Source: Gautieria morchelliformis
Lineage: Eukaryota; Basidiomycota; Agaricomycetes; Gomphales; Gomphaceae
Length of the DNA stretch: 64,000 bases
Assembly (NCBI GenBank): GCA_015179125.1
Contig: WHVA01000232.1
Coordinates: 62,001 to 126,000 of the forward strand
Reading direction: 5' to 3'
Shown here one piece after another: positions 21,756 through 32,783 of this stretch; position 1 is the first letter of the stretch, and every line of letters starts with the position of its first letter. The notes beneath the pieces were generated by a model. It saw only the letters and a list, made by a program, of their open reading frames with translations. It made no database searches and had not been told where the DNA came from. A program made the position numbers and the translations under genes.

Positions 21756-23017
21756 TCAGAAGTCACCTCCATGGAAATACACCTCGATTGGTGGCGAGGG
21801 ACATCCGTATTGTTCGGACGTTTGATTGGGCACAAGACAGGCCCGCGCATTGGTGAGTAGGACTGCCACTCGATATAGCAAGCCGCATGGATTGCCGAGG
21901 ATCTTGTGCTTCCAGTAGCAGTGGAGATAGGGCCAATCTTGCAAGATGAGTCCAAAACCGTTTTCAACTGAGATACGTACACCTCCCATTGCCGTATTCC
22001 ACACACGCTCTTCCCATGTCAAGGTGTCCCCGCCACTGAATGGACTCAGGAGGTAGGGGCTGACCGAATAGGCCGAGTCCCCATACACCTGAAAGAAACG
22101 GTGCTCTGGGGGATCGTCGGGGGTGGACCCTTGCTGGATCTCCAGGCTCTTGATCTTGTCGAGTAGTCCACTCTCCTTAAGAACCCCACTGTCATTCTGG
22201 GGGGCCCGGCAAGGGCCAGCGAGGTGTGCGATCAGCCCATTCGGCACAACGATCCCTTGAAACTTCATACCATGGCATTTTTTATAGCCTGTGTAAACCA
22301 AATCTTGGTTAGTTCCAGGGCGGCAGGTTTGTCTTATCGTACAATCGATAAATCCGAAAACAGAGTGGGTAGGAGCGCCAAATGCATGGAGGGCATCGGC
22401 GTACATGTGTAAGTTGGCCGGACTGAGCAGGCCCTCGTGATCCCAATCCAACAGGTGGCCCCACCGTGAATTGATGAAACTAGCTGTTTCATTCACGATC
22501 TGAGAGATGGCCGGCTGCGGCCGTGCGTTTGGTTGCCAGCGACCAGAGATCCTCAGGACTCCGGAGCCATGCACAGAGAAGTGCCAGGGACTCGAGAGCT
22601 GTTGCGTGGTACCCAGATCGGGTGATCAACGGTCCTGGGAGCTCTAGCAAGTTGCTGAGATGAGAGAGCTCCTGCAATGAAAACCTGATGTGCATCAGCT
22701 GGTAAGTTCACAAACATCAAGGGCCAAGGAACTCACCTAAACCTCCAGACACACTCTGCCTCACTCAGCCCCTCCAAGTAGTCCTCTGTGATCCGATGTC
22801 CTCCTACCTCTGGTTGCGGCTTGAAGGGGCGATCCCCGAGAGACAGTGTGTATGCTGCACCAATTGACCGTAACCGTGAGTCTTGCTCCTCAGGGAGCGA
22901 GTTGAGAGTCGATTGGACGTTGAGAACGTAGGGAACGAGGGTCGCCAGCAGCAGACGTTTCTTGGACGCGTTGGTGGGCATGAGGGAGAGATTGCGTCGG
23001 AACACATGCCAGGTCAC
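21756..23017 (-). pseudogene. DDE nuclease of the second Harbinger element, frameshifted
   Basis: Exon 1 (23017-22737) ends ECVWRF and joins exon 2 (starting 22684) through a 52-base intron, giving FRFSLQELSHLSNLLELPG. Exon 2 continues with LALLCAWLRSPEDLWSLA. A frame change near 22515-22550 is needed to enter AISQIVNETASFINSRWGHL. The catalytic part follows: HSVFGFIDCTIRQTCRPG, KCHGMKFQGIVVPNG, YGDSAYSVSPYLL and RISVENGFG. These match the DDE superfamily nuclease of fungal Harbinger elements and hold the expected acidic residues. The stop is at 21756. It pairs with the Myb-like gene at 20386. No terminal inverted repeats or target duplication could be found, so the element limits stay open. 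Confidence 0.75.
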
Positions 23018-23164
23018 ATGTTCCGACTAATTAGCTGCCACTTTTGGAAAAGTTAGTTTTTCAGCGCTTAAATTATGGGACAATAATAATAATTATAGGA
23101 CTTGATATAATATCAGCCAACATATACTCTCTATTAGAATTCCAACAAACTTTACTTGGCTAGT

Positions 23165-23985
23165 ATACTATCTATCGCATCTCGTGTCACCTGCAACTGT
23201 TGCTTCAGAATCAGCAAGGTATAGCTTGTTTCTGGTTTAAATCGTGACTGGCATAGGGCAATAGTGTCGCATCCACTGGAAAAGATGCATTCGCCACTGA
23301 TGTCTGACCCAGGGATTGAGAAAATGTCTCAAGCAAGGCGTGACAAATTGAGGAATCTGCGTGCAGACCACCATAGAAGGGGTTGCATGAGTTGAAATTT
23401 TCTATGGGCAGTTTGAAATAGTTGTCAAGTTCTGAAGCTGGGTCATGGATAATGGTACACTTGAACTGCGATGTGAAGCTCTTTACAGGGGGTGCATCGA
23501 TGTCTGTGACCATGCTGCTTGCTGATCGGCTTGCTCCAATTTCAGGTGTTGTTGTACTTGGGGCAGGGGCATACTCGGCCAGTTAAGTCTTGCACAGTTT
23601 GGTCCGGCAGTGATCTATGTGTTGAAGTATTCTCTGTTCAGCAGTAAAGTCTGCCTGCAAGCTGTTGTAGGAGAATCAGGGGTCGAGGACTTGTCCCGCA
23701 TTGAGTAGACATCTATGATGCAAGATTGAGAGGAGACTCATGCGCAGCCCACACATAGTACAGGGATTCATTTGTTTTGAAAAAGTAGGCGCCCGGCTTC
23801 TGGTGAGTGTTCACTAACCCTTGTCTAAGCTTGACAGGGGTGTTATCAGGTAGACAGGTCAGTGCCTCCCACAGCTCATTCTGGAGGCCTGAGAAGACCA
23901 CATGAACCTGTGACAGCATGGGTATCTTGGTTCTTAACATCTCAGCCGTTGCATCCCAGAAGCTCTTGAGCCTTTGGCACACAAG
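23165..23985 (-). pseudogene. Second hAT transposase remnant with CpG decay
   Basis: On minus, 23985-23713 reads RLKSFWDATAEMLRTKIPML, as in the middle of hAT proteins. Further on, one frame reads ELDNYFKLPIENFNSCNP, and the next gives LLWWSARRFLNLSRLA, stop, DIFSIPGSDISGECIFSSG, then RFKPET. That is the hAT C-terminal dimerisation block. The stop (TGA at 23329-23331) replaces the usual Arg before DIFSIP, and two Cys codons (TGC) stand where Arg (CGC) is expected (SSGCDT, ALCQSR). Frames also shift. The gene is dead. Confidence 0.75.
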
Positions 23986-23989
23986 CTGA

Positions 23990-24195
23990 ATGGCGAAACT
24001 CCACTCTGTCCGCTACCACACCCACAACAAACTTTCCCATGGTCCCGGCTCAGCAGAGAAAAAGAAAAAAACCATTATACCACGAAAAACCACCTATATA
24101 CATACCTAGAACCTAGTAGACAACACCTCTGGTGGCGAACCTACAGAACACAGCACAAATGGCGGCTCCATCGACGGCTGCCAGCAACAAGGGGC
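23990..24195. other. Short unassigned spacer, possibly the LINE 5' end
   Basis: The last 37 bases contain ATGGCGGCTCCATCGACGGC in a good start context (CACAAATGG). It could be the start of the LINE ORF1 that resumes after the LTR at 24196-25196, with a deletion in between. This is inference; no other feature is visible. Confidence 0.3.
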
Positions 24196-25196
24196 TGTCA
24201 TGACCGGTTTATTTCTCCTACCGTGCTACCTCTATGTTCCCCCTCATCACTCCCTAGCATCTTCGCCAGAGTTCGCCGCACCCACCGACCACTCCTCCTC
24301 TACATCCACTCTACCCGCTGTTCGCCCCATTCTCCGAACCGCTATTCGCTGCTCGTGCATTTCGCCAGCAGGCACGCCATCAAATATGATCGATACCATT
24401 CACCCGGCATGATGGTTCATCATTAACCCCATCATCTTCTTAATCCAACCCCATTGGGTGTTCGTATGGCCAAAGTGTGATCGCAGGACATCCCTTCCAT
24501 AGACCGTGCGGGATCAACCCAGTAAACGAAGAGTCCGTGTAGGGTAGCATGTATGCGGGTCCCAAGACATGGTTTTGTCCATAAGTGCCTTCGCCCCCTT
24601 TACTCTCCGTCGTTTCATGTTCGCATTCTCCCCTCACTCTATTGTATGTTTATTCCATCTACTTAGTATCATGACTGCGCACCCCTATCCGTCCCTAACT
24701 CACGACGGCCTCTTTCCTATTCGCTGATACCTTACGAGCATTCGATATAAGTAGTTTACATTCGCATGTATATTCTCCAGTTCAATTATCATACGTCGTT
24801 CATCTTGTGCAGATTTGACCTCGCTGTGGTCATCGTCTTAAGCCTTGTCTTGGAGATTTCCATCTTCGATTAGCAAAGGACTTAGGCATCACTGGTGAGT
24901 TCTCATACTTCATCTTCGTTACCTTAGCCTTCGAACCATTTTCTGTGCTGTTGGCAAAGGGATTGTCGAGACTTAGACAGCCCTTCCGTGAGACCTTGCA
25001 CGTTACATCGTCAAGTGCCACAGGCTATTTCGCTATGACTGTAGATAGGGTGAGCCCCGTTTGGGCAACCCTCTTACCTTGTGAAAATTCATTGGTTCAC
25101 CTATTCACCAAACGGCATACTTATTTGCACAAGTTATTTGGGCATTCGCTGTGTTCACTAATATACGATATTAACGCCTAAAAACCAATCTTGACA
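24196..25196 (+). mobile_element. Solo LTR of family A
   Basis: A 1.0-kb sequence begins TGTCATGACC and ends CAATCTTGACA, the short inverted ends of an LTR. It is related to the copy at 32784-34377 and to an inverted copy from 36718. Shared words include CATCAAA.A.GATCGA, GATGGTTCATCA, GGGATCAACCCAG and GATATTAACGCC. The flanks do not match (GGGGC on the left, ATAAC on the right), unlike the other copy. That suggests recombination between two copies with loss of the DNA between them. Confidence 0.7.
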
Positions 25197-25229
25197 ATAA
25201 CAAGCTTCCGTGCGGTGCCATAGATAAAG

Positions 25230-25933
25230 TGAGGTGGCTCAAGCCGGTGTACTGCAGGGCCGCCAACCAGACCTGTGGCCACGTGCTGCTCACTTTCACG
25301 AGCTGTGGCCAACAAGACCCTTACAGACGGCCTGATAATCTGTCAGAAGAGGGTGTACATGGAGAAATGCAAAAAGGAACCCACCAGATGCCTTAAGTGT
25401 CAGGGGTGGAACCACCTGTCCTACGCCTGCCCGCAACAATACGACACCTGTGGCACATGCGGGGATCGGCACAGAACGACAGACTGCGCCCAACCTGGGA
25501 GGCTGCAGTGCGTCTCCTGCAAAGCGGAAGGCCACGCTAGCTCAGACAGGGCGTGCCCTACATTTGCCCGTAAGTGCGGGGAGCTTGATGCTAGGCTCCT
25601 CAAAAATCAGATGACATATTTCCCCACCGGGGAGCCGTGGACGCACGTGTCGCAGCCACCCAAGCCCACCCCCCGGCTCACTGGATAGCGACGGACCTGC
25701 ATGCCGGCGCCAGTGATGCCTGGCACACCGTCTCACATCGCAAAGGTAAGTACAGACAAACTACTATTCTATTCCAGCGCACCCACCAGGAGACACCCGG
25801 GCCCAGCCAAGCACGCCCGATGCCCCTGCCCGGTAGGGACAGCCCTGCCACTATGCCCAATAGCCTCGACGTAGGCCCCACCACCTGTTGGGGCGACATC
25901 ACTAGCGAAACTGGGCTGCCCCCCACGGGCTGA
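25230..25933 (+). pseudogene. LINE ORF1 C-terminus with three CCHC zinc knuckles
   Basis: The open frame at 25275-25688 contains three knuckle motifs: CLKCQGWNHLSYAC, CGTCGDRHRTTDC and CVSCKAEGHASSDRAC. It then reads TYFPTGEPWTHVS, a signature seen at the end of ORF1 proteins of fungal I/Tad-type LINEs. A second frame (25637-25933) overlaps the end, so a frame change near 25640-25690 is possible. ORF1 binds the element RNA. The N-terminal part is missing; an LTR of family A sits directly upstream. Confidence 0.75.
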
Positions 25934-25949
25934 AACTAATGCCTTATAC

Positions 25950-28251
25950 GATGGCCACAGAGATTGAGAATCTATCAACAAAACCGCAACAAGTCTGACC
26001 AAGCTCAGTACGACCTCATCAATTCCGCCATACACAAGGACTGGGACATCGTCCTCCTACAAGAACCCTACATTGACGCCCTGGGAAACACTAAAGCAAA
26101 TTATAACTGGCGCGTAGTCTACCCCTCATCTCATTTAGCTGACTGTATGGGATCCTGCTTTGCCTGTCAAATAGGAGAAATTCCATGTATTTTCGAAATA
26201 GTGACCTTAAAATATAGCATACTGGTATTGCTATCATTGGGGATGAACTACTTAAACTTCCTCTAATTTCCTACCATTTTTTCGCCATTTCTAATGAAGT
26301 CTTTGGCTCAAAACACTTCTATTCTGTTGCAGCAGAGATATGAATCCACATGTATCCACAACTCTGCTTATTCAAACTCCGACGCGCGCGAGCCCGAACT
26401 CGAGCCTGTGGACACTCTACCGGTTCGGACTCAGCACTCTGGAAATGGCAATTTATTCCCAAGCCTCCACAACACAGTTTGTACAATACAAACTCTGCCC
26501 AACCTATGCTACCATAGCAACAAGGCTATGTTAGGCTGTGCTGTGCCATAGCTACACTCACATTGGGTCCACAAGATACTACAATCTCTTGATAGTTTAG
26601 CTAAGAATCCCCCATGGTCACATGACTATCACATGACCTCAAAAACAGCTCAAAGTCACCTGATCATCCACAGTCACCTGACAATCACCTGACCTCAAAG
26701 TCACCTGATTATCTACAGTCACCTGACAATCACCTGACCTCAAAGTCACCTGATTATCTATGGTCACCTGACAATCACATGACACCATCACATGACCTCA
26801 ATCCAGCTTGAAGTCACATGACTTTCCTTCGTCACATGATAATCACATGAGCGTGGGAGTTTCTTACATACTCTTAGCTTTACTGTCACAGAGCTGTGAC
26901 TTTAACCCAATATAGCAATAGAACCTTCCACAGCCTTCCAATAGTTTCCAAACCTTTCCTGAAGCTTCTCTAAGCTTCCACAAGGTTCTTCACAGTAGTA
27001 GAAGCTTCTACAAGGTTCCTAGCAGTAGTTACATAAGCTAGATAGATGCAGTATAAATAGCCTGCAGTTTTAGCAGTGAATCAGCAAATACATCATCATC
27101 TACTATCCACGTACCTCGTGTGACTTGCCAAGCTTGCACAGCTTACTAAGCTGCTAAACCCAGCTAGGGCTATTACACTTACTTAGTGTATTAATTCTCA
27201 GTTAAGTAGTTGCGTTTCTACTTAGCCACCCGGACTAACACTCCAGGTGAAATTCTGCAGAGTGAGTCTGACAATCGATTTCCTTGTCAATTAGCTCTTC
27301 AATACCCGAGACGAACTGATCAGGGACTTTCCTGTTCAGTGACTTTCACAAGTCACTTCTTAAACCCTAGTCGCTCGTTTATTGCAGTGCATTGACGTTA
27401 ATCGGGTCAGTCCACTTACAAACTCTCCTGTGAAGCCATTCCTATCTTTTTGGAATACTTGGACCCCGATAGTCGTCCTCGAACCTACAGACTTTTAGTT
27501 TATTGTCCAGTGCTGCTAAGAAACGTATTGCCTTCCATCCGTATTAACTTGGACTAGTTTTTACGCGGATTGCAACCAAGGTACAAAGGTTAAATTATTT
27601 CCGGAGTTGTGCTGCAGCATTGTTTAATATTCTTTGAGTTTCGTATACGACACGTTCTGATAGACCAAAGTGTTAGCTCTGACACCAAAGTCTTGAAGGG
27701 TTCCAAAACACTGACACCTCTGCAAAACGATCAGGTATTTTGGTCAACACCGAAATAGACACTAATTCATGGTCGCAGATCTACTTCGAAGGCACGAACG
27801 ATGTCACTGCGATCCAGATCAAGCACACAGGAGGTAAAGTCACGATATTTAATATTTATAATGACTGCAATCACTCGAACACTCTTCATGCACTCGACCA
27901 CTTCATCAATGCAGAGCGGCACAACATAATCAACCACGAGACCGACTCGATGCTGTGGTGTGGGGACTTCAACAGACACCACCCCATGTGGGACAAGGAG
28001 CGGAATCACCACCTGTTCACGGCAGTGGTGAACAGGGTGGCAGAGGAGCTCATATCCCTGCTGGTGGATTATAACATGGTGATGTCGCTACCAAAGTGCA
28101 CACCAACACTGCAGTCCATGGCCACGAGAAACTGGATGAGGGTCGATAATGTTTTCTGCACAGATAATGCGACTGAGATGGTAGTTACATGTAACACAAA
28201 CCCCAGCCTGAGGGGGCTGGGGAGGGATCATGTGCCGGTCCTCACCGTGCT
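25950..28251 (+). pseudogene. LINE ORF2 part 1: endonuclease, split by an LTR
   Basis: The N-terminal endonuclease segment (IYQQNRNKSDQAQYDLINSA; DWDIVLLQEPY) ends at SSHLAD at 26143 and resumes at 27711 with TSAKRSGILVNTE. Catalytic motifs of the apurinic-endonuclease fold are visible: LQEP, LWCGDFNRHHPMWD, RVDNVFC and RDHVPVLT. The second interruption begins at 28252 after VLTVL. The domain nicks target DNA to prime reverse transcription. The ORF2 start is not clear; reading is open from about 25940. Confidence 0.8.
26144..27710 (+). mobile_element. Solo LTR of family B, first copy
   Basis: The insertion starts TGTATGGGATCC and ends GGTTCCAAAACA, flanked by CTGAC at 26139-26143 and 27711-27715. 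It is 1,567 bases long, with a TATA-like box (GTATAAATAG near 27051), and shares its last 600 bases with the copy at 28252-30469. Between about 26610 and 26850 it contains a run of short words GTCACCTGA(C/T) and CAATCACCTGACCTCAAA. There is no internal coding region, so it is a solo LTR left by recombination. Confidence 0.85.
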
Positions 28252-29083
28252 TGTGTAGGAACCATCTTTCTTGTCTAAAAATCTCGAAAAAAGCAATAAA
28301 AAGTCTGTAAAAACCTTTTTCCCATCTTAACATCAGCCAATACATGCAGATTTGATGGGGAACTGTCTTTAGAATATTCCTTGAATTTTCTTGCATTTTT
28401 TCGCCAATTGTTCTGACCTCCTTGGCTCAAAACTGCTTTATTGTGCTTGACAAAGGCTATGAACCCATGAGAGCCCATAACTTTGTCATCGGTGCTCAAT
28501 TTAAAACTCCGACCAGAGCGATCCTTGAACGCGCTAATTCAGAGCCGCACGTCCTCAAACACCCACAACTCCGACACTTTGGCTCTTTCAATCTCAGCTG
28601 GTGAGATTGGGAATATCTGGTGCAGCTTACACAAGCCTGTACACTTAAATATAGTTCAAACCCAGCAGACACATGACCTGCTTCATAGCCACCAAGGCTG
28701 TGTAAGGCTGTGTGCAAGACTGCCCAATGATATGCAGAGCCAAAACTAGGGTGTATATTCAACCAATCCTATTGGACAATAAGCCTCCAAGCTCAGTGCT
28801 ACAACCCTGAAATAGGACCCTTGATGTCATAGGGCTGTGCAGGGCTATGCAGGGATATACAAGGCTATGCAGGGCTGTGTAAGGCTATGCTGGGCAGTGC
28901 AAATCAGGGAAGGTGATTGGCTAGTTATTCTTAATTTCCTTGCGCAAACACACCACTATAGTTACAAGGGTGTGTTTTAGCTGTGCAAATATTTAGTCAT
29001 GACATCACCCGCCTAATAGATAGAAGCTCCCTGTTTTACATAATCCTGTGTAATTTACAATATAAAAGGAGGCCACTCTGACC

Positions 29084-29791
29084 GGAAAGTCTTAAATCCC
29101 CACCCCAACGCGACGCTTCGGACTCCGATGCACACACTCGCGTAAGTTCTCCACATCACAATGAAGTTTATTTATAAAGAAAAACATAATATAATGGCAA
29201 TAAAATGCGTCAGAAACATTCTGAAAGATTAAAACATTTTACATTTATTGTAACTATAAGTGTCTCATGTATGAATATATAATGTTTAAAGGGTACCTTG
29301 TGGTATAAAGCTGGCTTAGTGCAGTGGTTGAGTCGTTAAGTGTGTGTCAGGCTAGGTGTGGGTTTGAGCTCTGCTCAGCACAAATGTTTTCTTGGCACTT
29401 GCATTTATTTTTGTAAATGGTTCACTGGCCCTATTGGTTTTTCTCTACTTTCTTTCTATACCTCAATGTGGCATTTTAATTGTTGGTACATGAAATTCAC
29501 GGTACACATATACTATTTTGGATGCACGAACGAGGCTTTAGTGTGCCGACCTGAACCGACCCAGTTCGGGGGACCCCCCGAGCGTAGCAAGGGAGGGTCG
29601 GGTCGCGGGTCGGTAATGGTTCTGTAATGGTCGGTCCTCTTCATGTGCCCAGGAGAAACAGTAAAATTTACGCTCAACAATTTTTTTAATATCTTAATTG
29701 GTATTTTTCTAATTACTCATGTACACGAAGCCTTGTGGGTGGTGAGGGGTGCGTCGGAGTTTGAAGCATCGGAGTGGGGATTTAAGGTCAC
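29084..29791. mobile_element. MULE-like non-autonomous element nested in the LTR
   Basis: The 708-base insertion is flanked by an 11-base direct repeat, CCACTCTGACC, at 29073-29083 and 29792-29802. Its ends are long imperfect inverted repeats: CTTAAATCCCCACCCC on the left against the complement of AGTGGGGATTTAAGG on the right, with more similarity inside (GCTTCGGACTCCGATGCAC against GATGCTTCAAACTCCGACGC). A target duplication of 9-11 bases and long inverted ends suit Mutator-like elements. There is no transposase. The other LTR copy lacks this segment. Confidence 0.65.
29310..29380 (+). repeat. tRNA-like sequence, SINE-type Pol III promoter
   Basis: A 71-base stretch has tRNA-like layout: a 5' arm GCTGGCT, an A box TAGTGCAGTGG directly after, a B box GGTTTGAGCTC near the 3' end, and a closing arm GCTCAGC. 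The B box differs from GGTTCGA by one CpG-type change. The acceptor stem is imperfect, so this is a tRNA-derived SINE head, not a working tRNA. It lies inside the nested element. Confidence 0.45.
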
Positions 29792-30469
29792 CCACTCTGA
29801 CCCCCTAGGATCATCATCCAATCTAGCAATCTACTGCTTCTATCCTACATGTGACTCATGTGACTTGCATATTACTAAGCTGATAATCCCAGCTAGGGTT
29901 ATTCACTTACTTTAGTGTCTAATTCCTTGTTAAGTAGATACTTTTCTGCTTAGCCACCTAGACTAATCCTCCGGGTGTAATTCTACAGAGTGAGTCTGTC
30001 AATTGATAGTCTTGCCATTCGCACTCCAATACCCGAGAGAGTTGATCAGTTGATTTTCCTGGTTAATATCTTTCACAAGTCAATTCCTGTTACTTGTAAA
30101 AGCCACTTTAGATTCTATTCTTTGCCTCTTGTTTAATTGCAGTGCGTTGGTAGATTATCAGGTCAGTCCATTTATAAACTCGCCTGCTAAGCACATTCCC
30201 CCATATTTTGGAATATGCTGGGACCCCGATAGTGCCCTCGAACCTACATTCTTTTAGTTTATTGTTCAGTGCTGCTAAGAAACACATTGCCTTCCATCTG
30301 TATTAACTTGGACTAGTTTTTATGCGGATTGCAACCAAGGTACAAATAATAAACTATTTCTGGAGTTGTGCTGCAGCATTGTTTAATATTCTTTGAGTCT
30401 CGTAAATGACACGTTCTGATAGATTGAAGTGTTAGCAATAACACCAAAGTCTTGAAGGGTTCCAAAACA

Positions 30470-31869
30470 GTGCTAGACATGGAGACCAAGCTCAGTCTGC
30501 CAGCCCCATTCTGGAACTACAGGATGGTTGATTGGGGGCAATTCAGGGAGCAGCTGGCAGAACGCCTGGAGGCCGCCCCAGGACCAAAAGAACTCACCAC
30601 GACAGAAGAGTTTGACGGGGCTATTGCAGCCCTGGCTACCGCCATTCAAGACACAATCAACACAGCAGTGCCGCTCTCCAATCCGGTGCTGCATTCCCAC
30701 CGGTGGTGGAGCAGGGAGCTCACAGTCCTAAAGAAGGCTAATAACAGGCTGAACAATGCGTCTTATATACATCAGGTGATCACTGACCATCCCTCCCACC
30801 AGGAACATCGCAAGATCAGCGAAGAGTATGGAATAGCCATAAAGAAGGCCAGGGCCCAGCACTGGGAGAAGTATTTGGAAGGCCTGGATGATCACCTGCT
30901 GTGGTCTGCCAACAAGTACCTCACCAACCTGGCAACAGACGGCAGTAGGTCCAGGGTGCCCTCGCTCAGGACCAGTGCAGCAGATGGGGGGGAACAGACT
31001 GCGGAAACTAATGAGGAAAAGAGTGGTCTCTTAGCAGCTGCCTTCTTCCCACACAAGCCCCCAGCGTCACAAGTACCACTTGGCTACCGATACCCGAGAA
31101 GAGTCCCGTACAGCTTCCAACTCCAGGAGGGGCAACTCAGATGGCAGATATCGAAATTGAAGCCCCACAAAGCCCCAGGGGACGACGGCATCCCTAACAT
31201 AATCCACAGAGAGACAGTTGACTTAATTGTGGAGTACCTGATGCACATCTACCGAGCCATGTTTGTGCTACAGACATATAGCGACAGGTGGAAATCGTGG
31301 GTCACAGTAGTGCTTCGAAAGCCCAGCAAAGCCAGATATGATGTGCCCAAGTCTTACCGGCCGATAGCACTCCTGAACACACTTGGCAAGCTACTAACGG
31401 CGATAGTCACGGAGGACCTGACATACATGGCGGATAAGCACCAGCTCCTGCCAGGGAACCATTTCGGTGGGAGGCCAGGTAGAACCACGACGGACTCCCT
31501 ACATCTGGTGGTCAACAAAATCAAAGGGGAATGGAGGAGGAAAAAAGTGGAGGTAATGTTGTTCCTAGACATCGAGGGGGCTTTCCCAAACGCCGTCACT
31601 GACCGGCTGTTGCACAACATGCGCAAGCGTCGAGTGCCAGAGGAGTATGTGGTTTGTGTGGAACGGATGTTGACAGACAGACAAACGCAGCTGAAGTTCA
31701 ATGACTATATGTCAGGATGGACAGGAATAAATAACGGTATAGGACAAGGGGACCCGCTGACCATGATTCTCTACCTATTCTATAATGCTGACCTCTTAGA
31801 TGTCCCTGCCAAAAAAGGGCAGGCTGTGGTGGCCTTTGTCAATGACGCAAACCTGTATGCAGAGGGTGA
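30470..31869 (+). pseudogene. LINE ORF2 part 2: reverse transcriptase
   Basis: After the second LTR the frame resumes at LDMETKLSLPAPF and stays open for almost 500 codons. Reverse transcriptase blocks are clear: YRPIALLNTLGKLL, LLPGNHFGGRPGRTTTDSL, motif A MLFLDIEGAFPN, motif B GIGQGDPLTMILYLF and motif C AFVNDANLYAEG. Motif C normally has two aspartates (F/YVDD). Here the first is Asn (AAT at 31841-31843, preceded by C), so a CpG transition has removed a catalytic residue. The frame is then broken by an insertion at 31870. Confidence 0.85.
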
Positions 31870-32359
31870 TGTCAGGGCAACCCTGGCTGGTTGTGGAGAT
31901 CACACTACCACACAACTGACAAGGGGAAATCCAAAGTCTGTATAAATGAACAGAGTATACAAGAGAGGGGATTCTCACCTGACAAGGGGAAATCCAAAGA
32001 GAAAAGTCTAAGGACCCCTAATGTCAGCGAGCCCGTATTATACTACGCTGCGCAGCCAGGGACAACACTTGGCACCCGTCATCAACCCTGCATCCTCCTG
32101 ACCTCCCTGACCCTTGATCGACCCTTGATGCCACCTATTACGCGAGTCGCTTGATTTCCGACACTGTTCCGAGAGTGGAAGTCGGAAATTGGAGTGGAAC
32201 TGGCAAGGCGAACAGAATTGGTGGAAGTTCTCCCAGAAGCGGAATCATTTCCGAAAGCGGAGGCGGAGATGGAATCGGAATTGGAAGCGGAGTCGGAAAT
32301 GGAGTCGGAACTGGGTGTGGTGTCGGAACTGGAAATGGAAAACAGGGTGTCCCCTGACA
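31870..32359. mobile_element. 490-base insertion with TGTCAGGG...CCCTGACA ends
   Basis: The insertion splits the LINE between EGD and TYEDAYDSL. Its ends are inverted (TGTCAGGGCAACCCTGG and the complement of CAGGGTGTCCCCTGACA). The flanks GGTGA (31865-31869) and GGCGA (32360-32364) look like a 5-base target duplication in which one copy has lost a CpG. It contains a direct repeat of CTGACAAGGGGAAATCCAAAG (about 31914 and 31978) and a purine-rich run of GGAA-type words at about 32165-32345. It may be a short solo LTR. Confidence 0.65.
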
Positions 32360-32364
32360 GGCGA

Positions 32365-32783
32365 CACCTACGAGGATGCCTACGATAGCCTGAGGGATAT
32401 GCTGCTGAAGATGGGCGGAGTGAAGGAGTGGACTCAAACCCACCACTCAAGGTTCGAGAAGGCTAAGTTCCCGTGGTGGGGTTCTCGAGGAGCCACACCC
32501 AGGACCTGGACCGCCCAGGAAGAACCAAGCCGGCGGAGAGGCCAGATTTCCTTTACGAAGGCGTAGCCATCAAGCCAGTGGCAGCCCACAAGTTCCTAGG
32601 GGTTTTCCTGGACGAGGAGTTGCGATGGAACGTGCAGTCAGAGAAAGCCGTGGCAAAGGCCACTAAGTGGACTCTATTATTTTGCAGACTAGCTGAGCCA
32701 TCTACAGGTGTCTGGGTCAAGCTCATGAGGCAACTCTACCATGCGGTGGCAATCCCTAAATTCACTTATGCTGCGGACGTCTG
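32365..32783 (+). pseudogene. LINE ORF2 part 3: region after the reverse transcriptase
   Basis: The frame resumes with YEDAYDSLRDMLLKMGGVKE and SRFEKAKFP. A one-base loss near 32471 (CCCGTGGTGGGG where a GG is expected) shifts frame to GFSRSHTQDLD, after which HKFLGVFLDEELRWN and KLMRQLYHAVAIPKFTYAAD follow, typical of the thumb and connection of I-type LINEs. It ends at the LTR insertion at 32784. Confidence 0.75.

Larger units (their letters stand above)
28252..30469 (+). mobile_element. Solo LTR of family B, second copy, with a nested element
   Basis: It begins TGTGTAGGAACC and ends GGTTCCAAAACA, flanked by GTGCT at 28247-28251 and 30470-30474. Its length (2,218) exceeds the first copy by about 650 bases, explained mainly by a nested insertion at 29084-29791. 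A TATA-like box (TATAAAAGGAG) is at about 29062, and the 3' part from 29875 matches the first copy closely. Confidence 0.85.

Noticed and set aside
20170..23100. Terminal inverted repeats for the second Harbinger element
   Set aside because: I compared both outer flanks and found no convincing inverted match or TAA/TTA duplication, so element borders are not claimed.
29310..29380. A functional tRNA gene
   Set aside because: The acceptor stem has mismatches and the B box has lost its conserved C; better explained as a SINE-type remnant.
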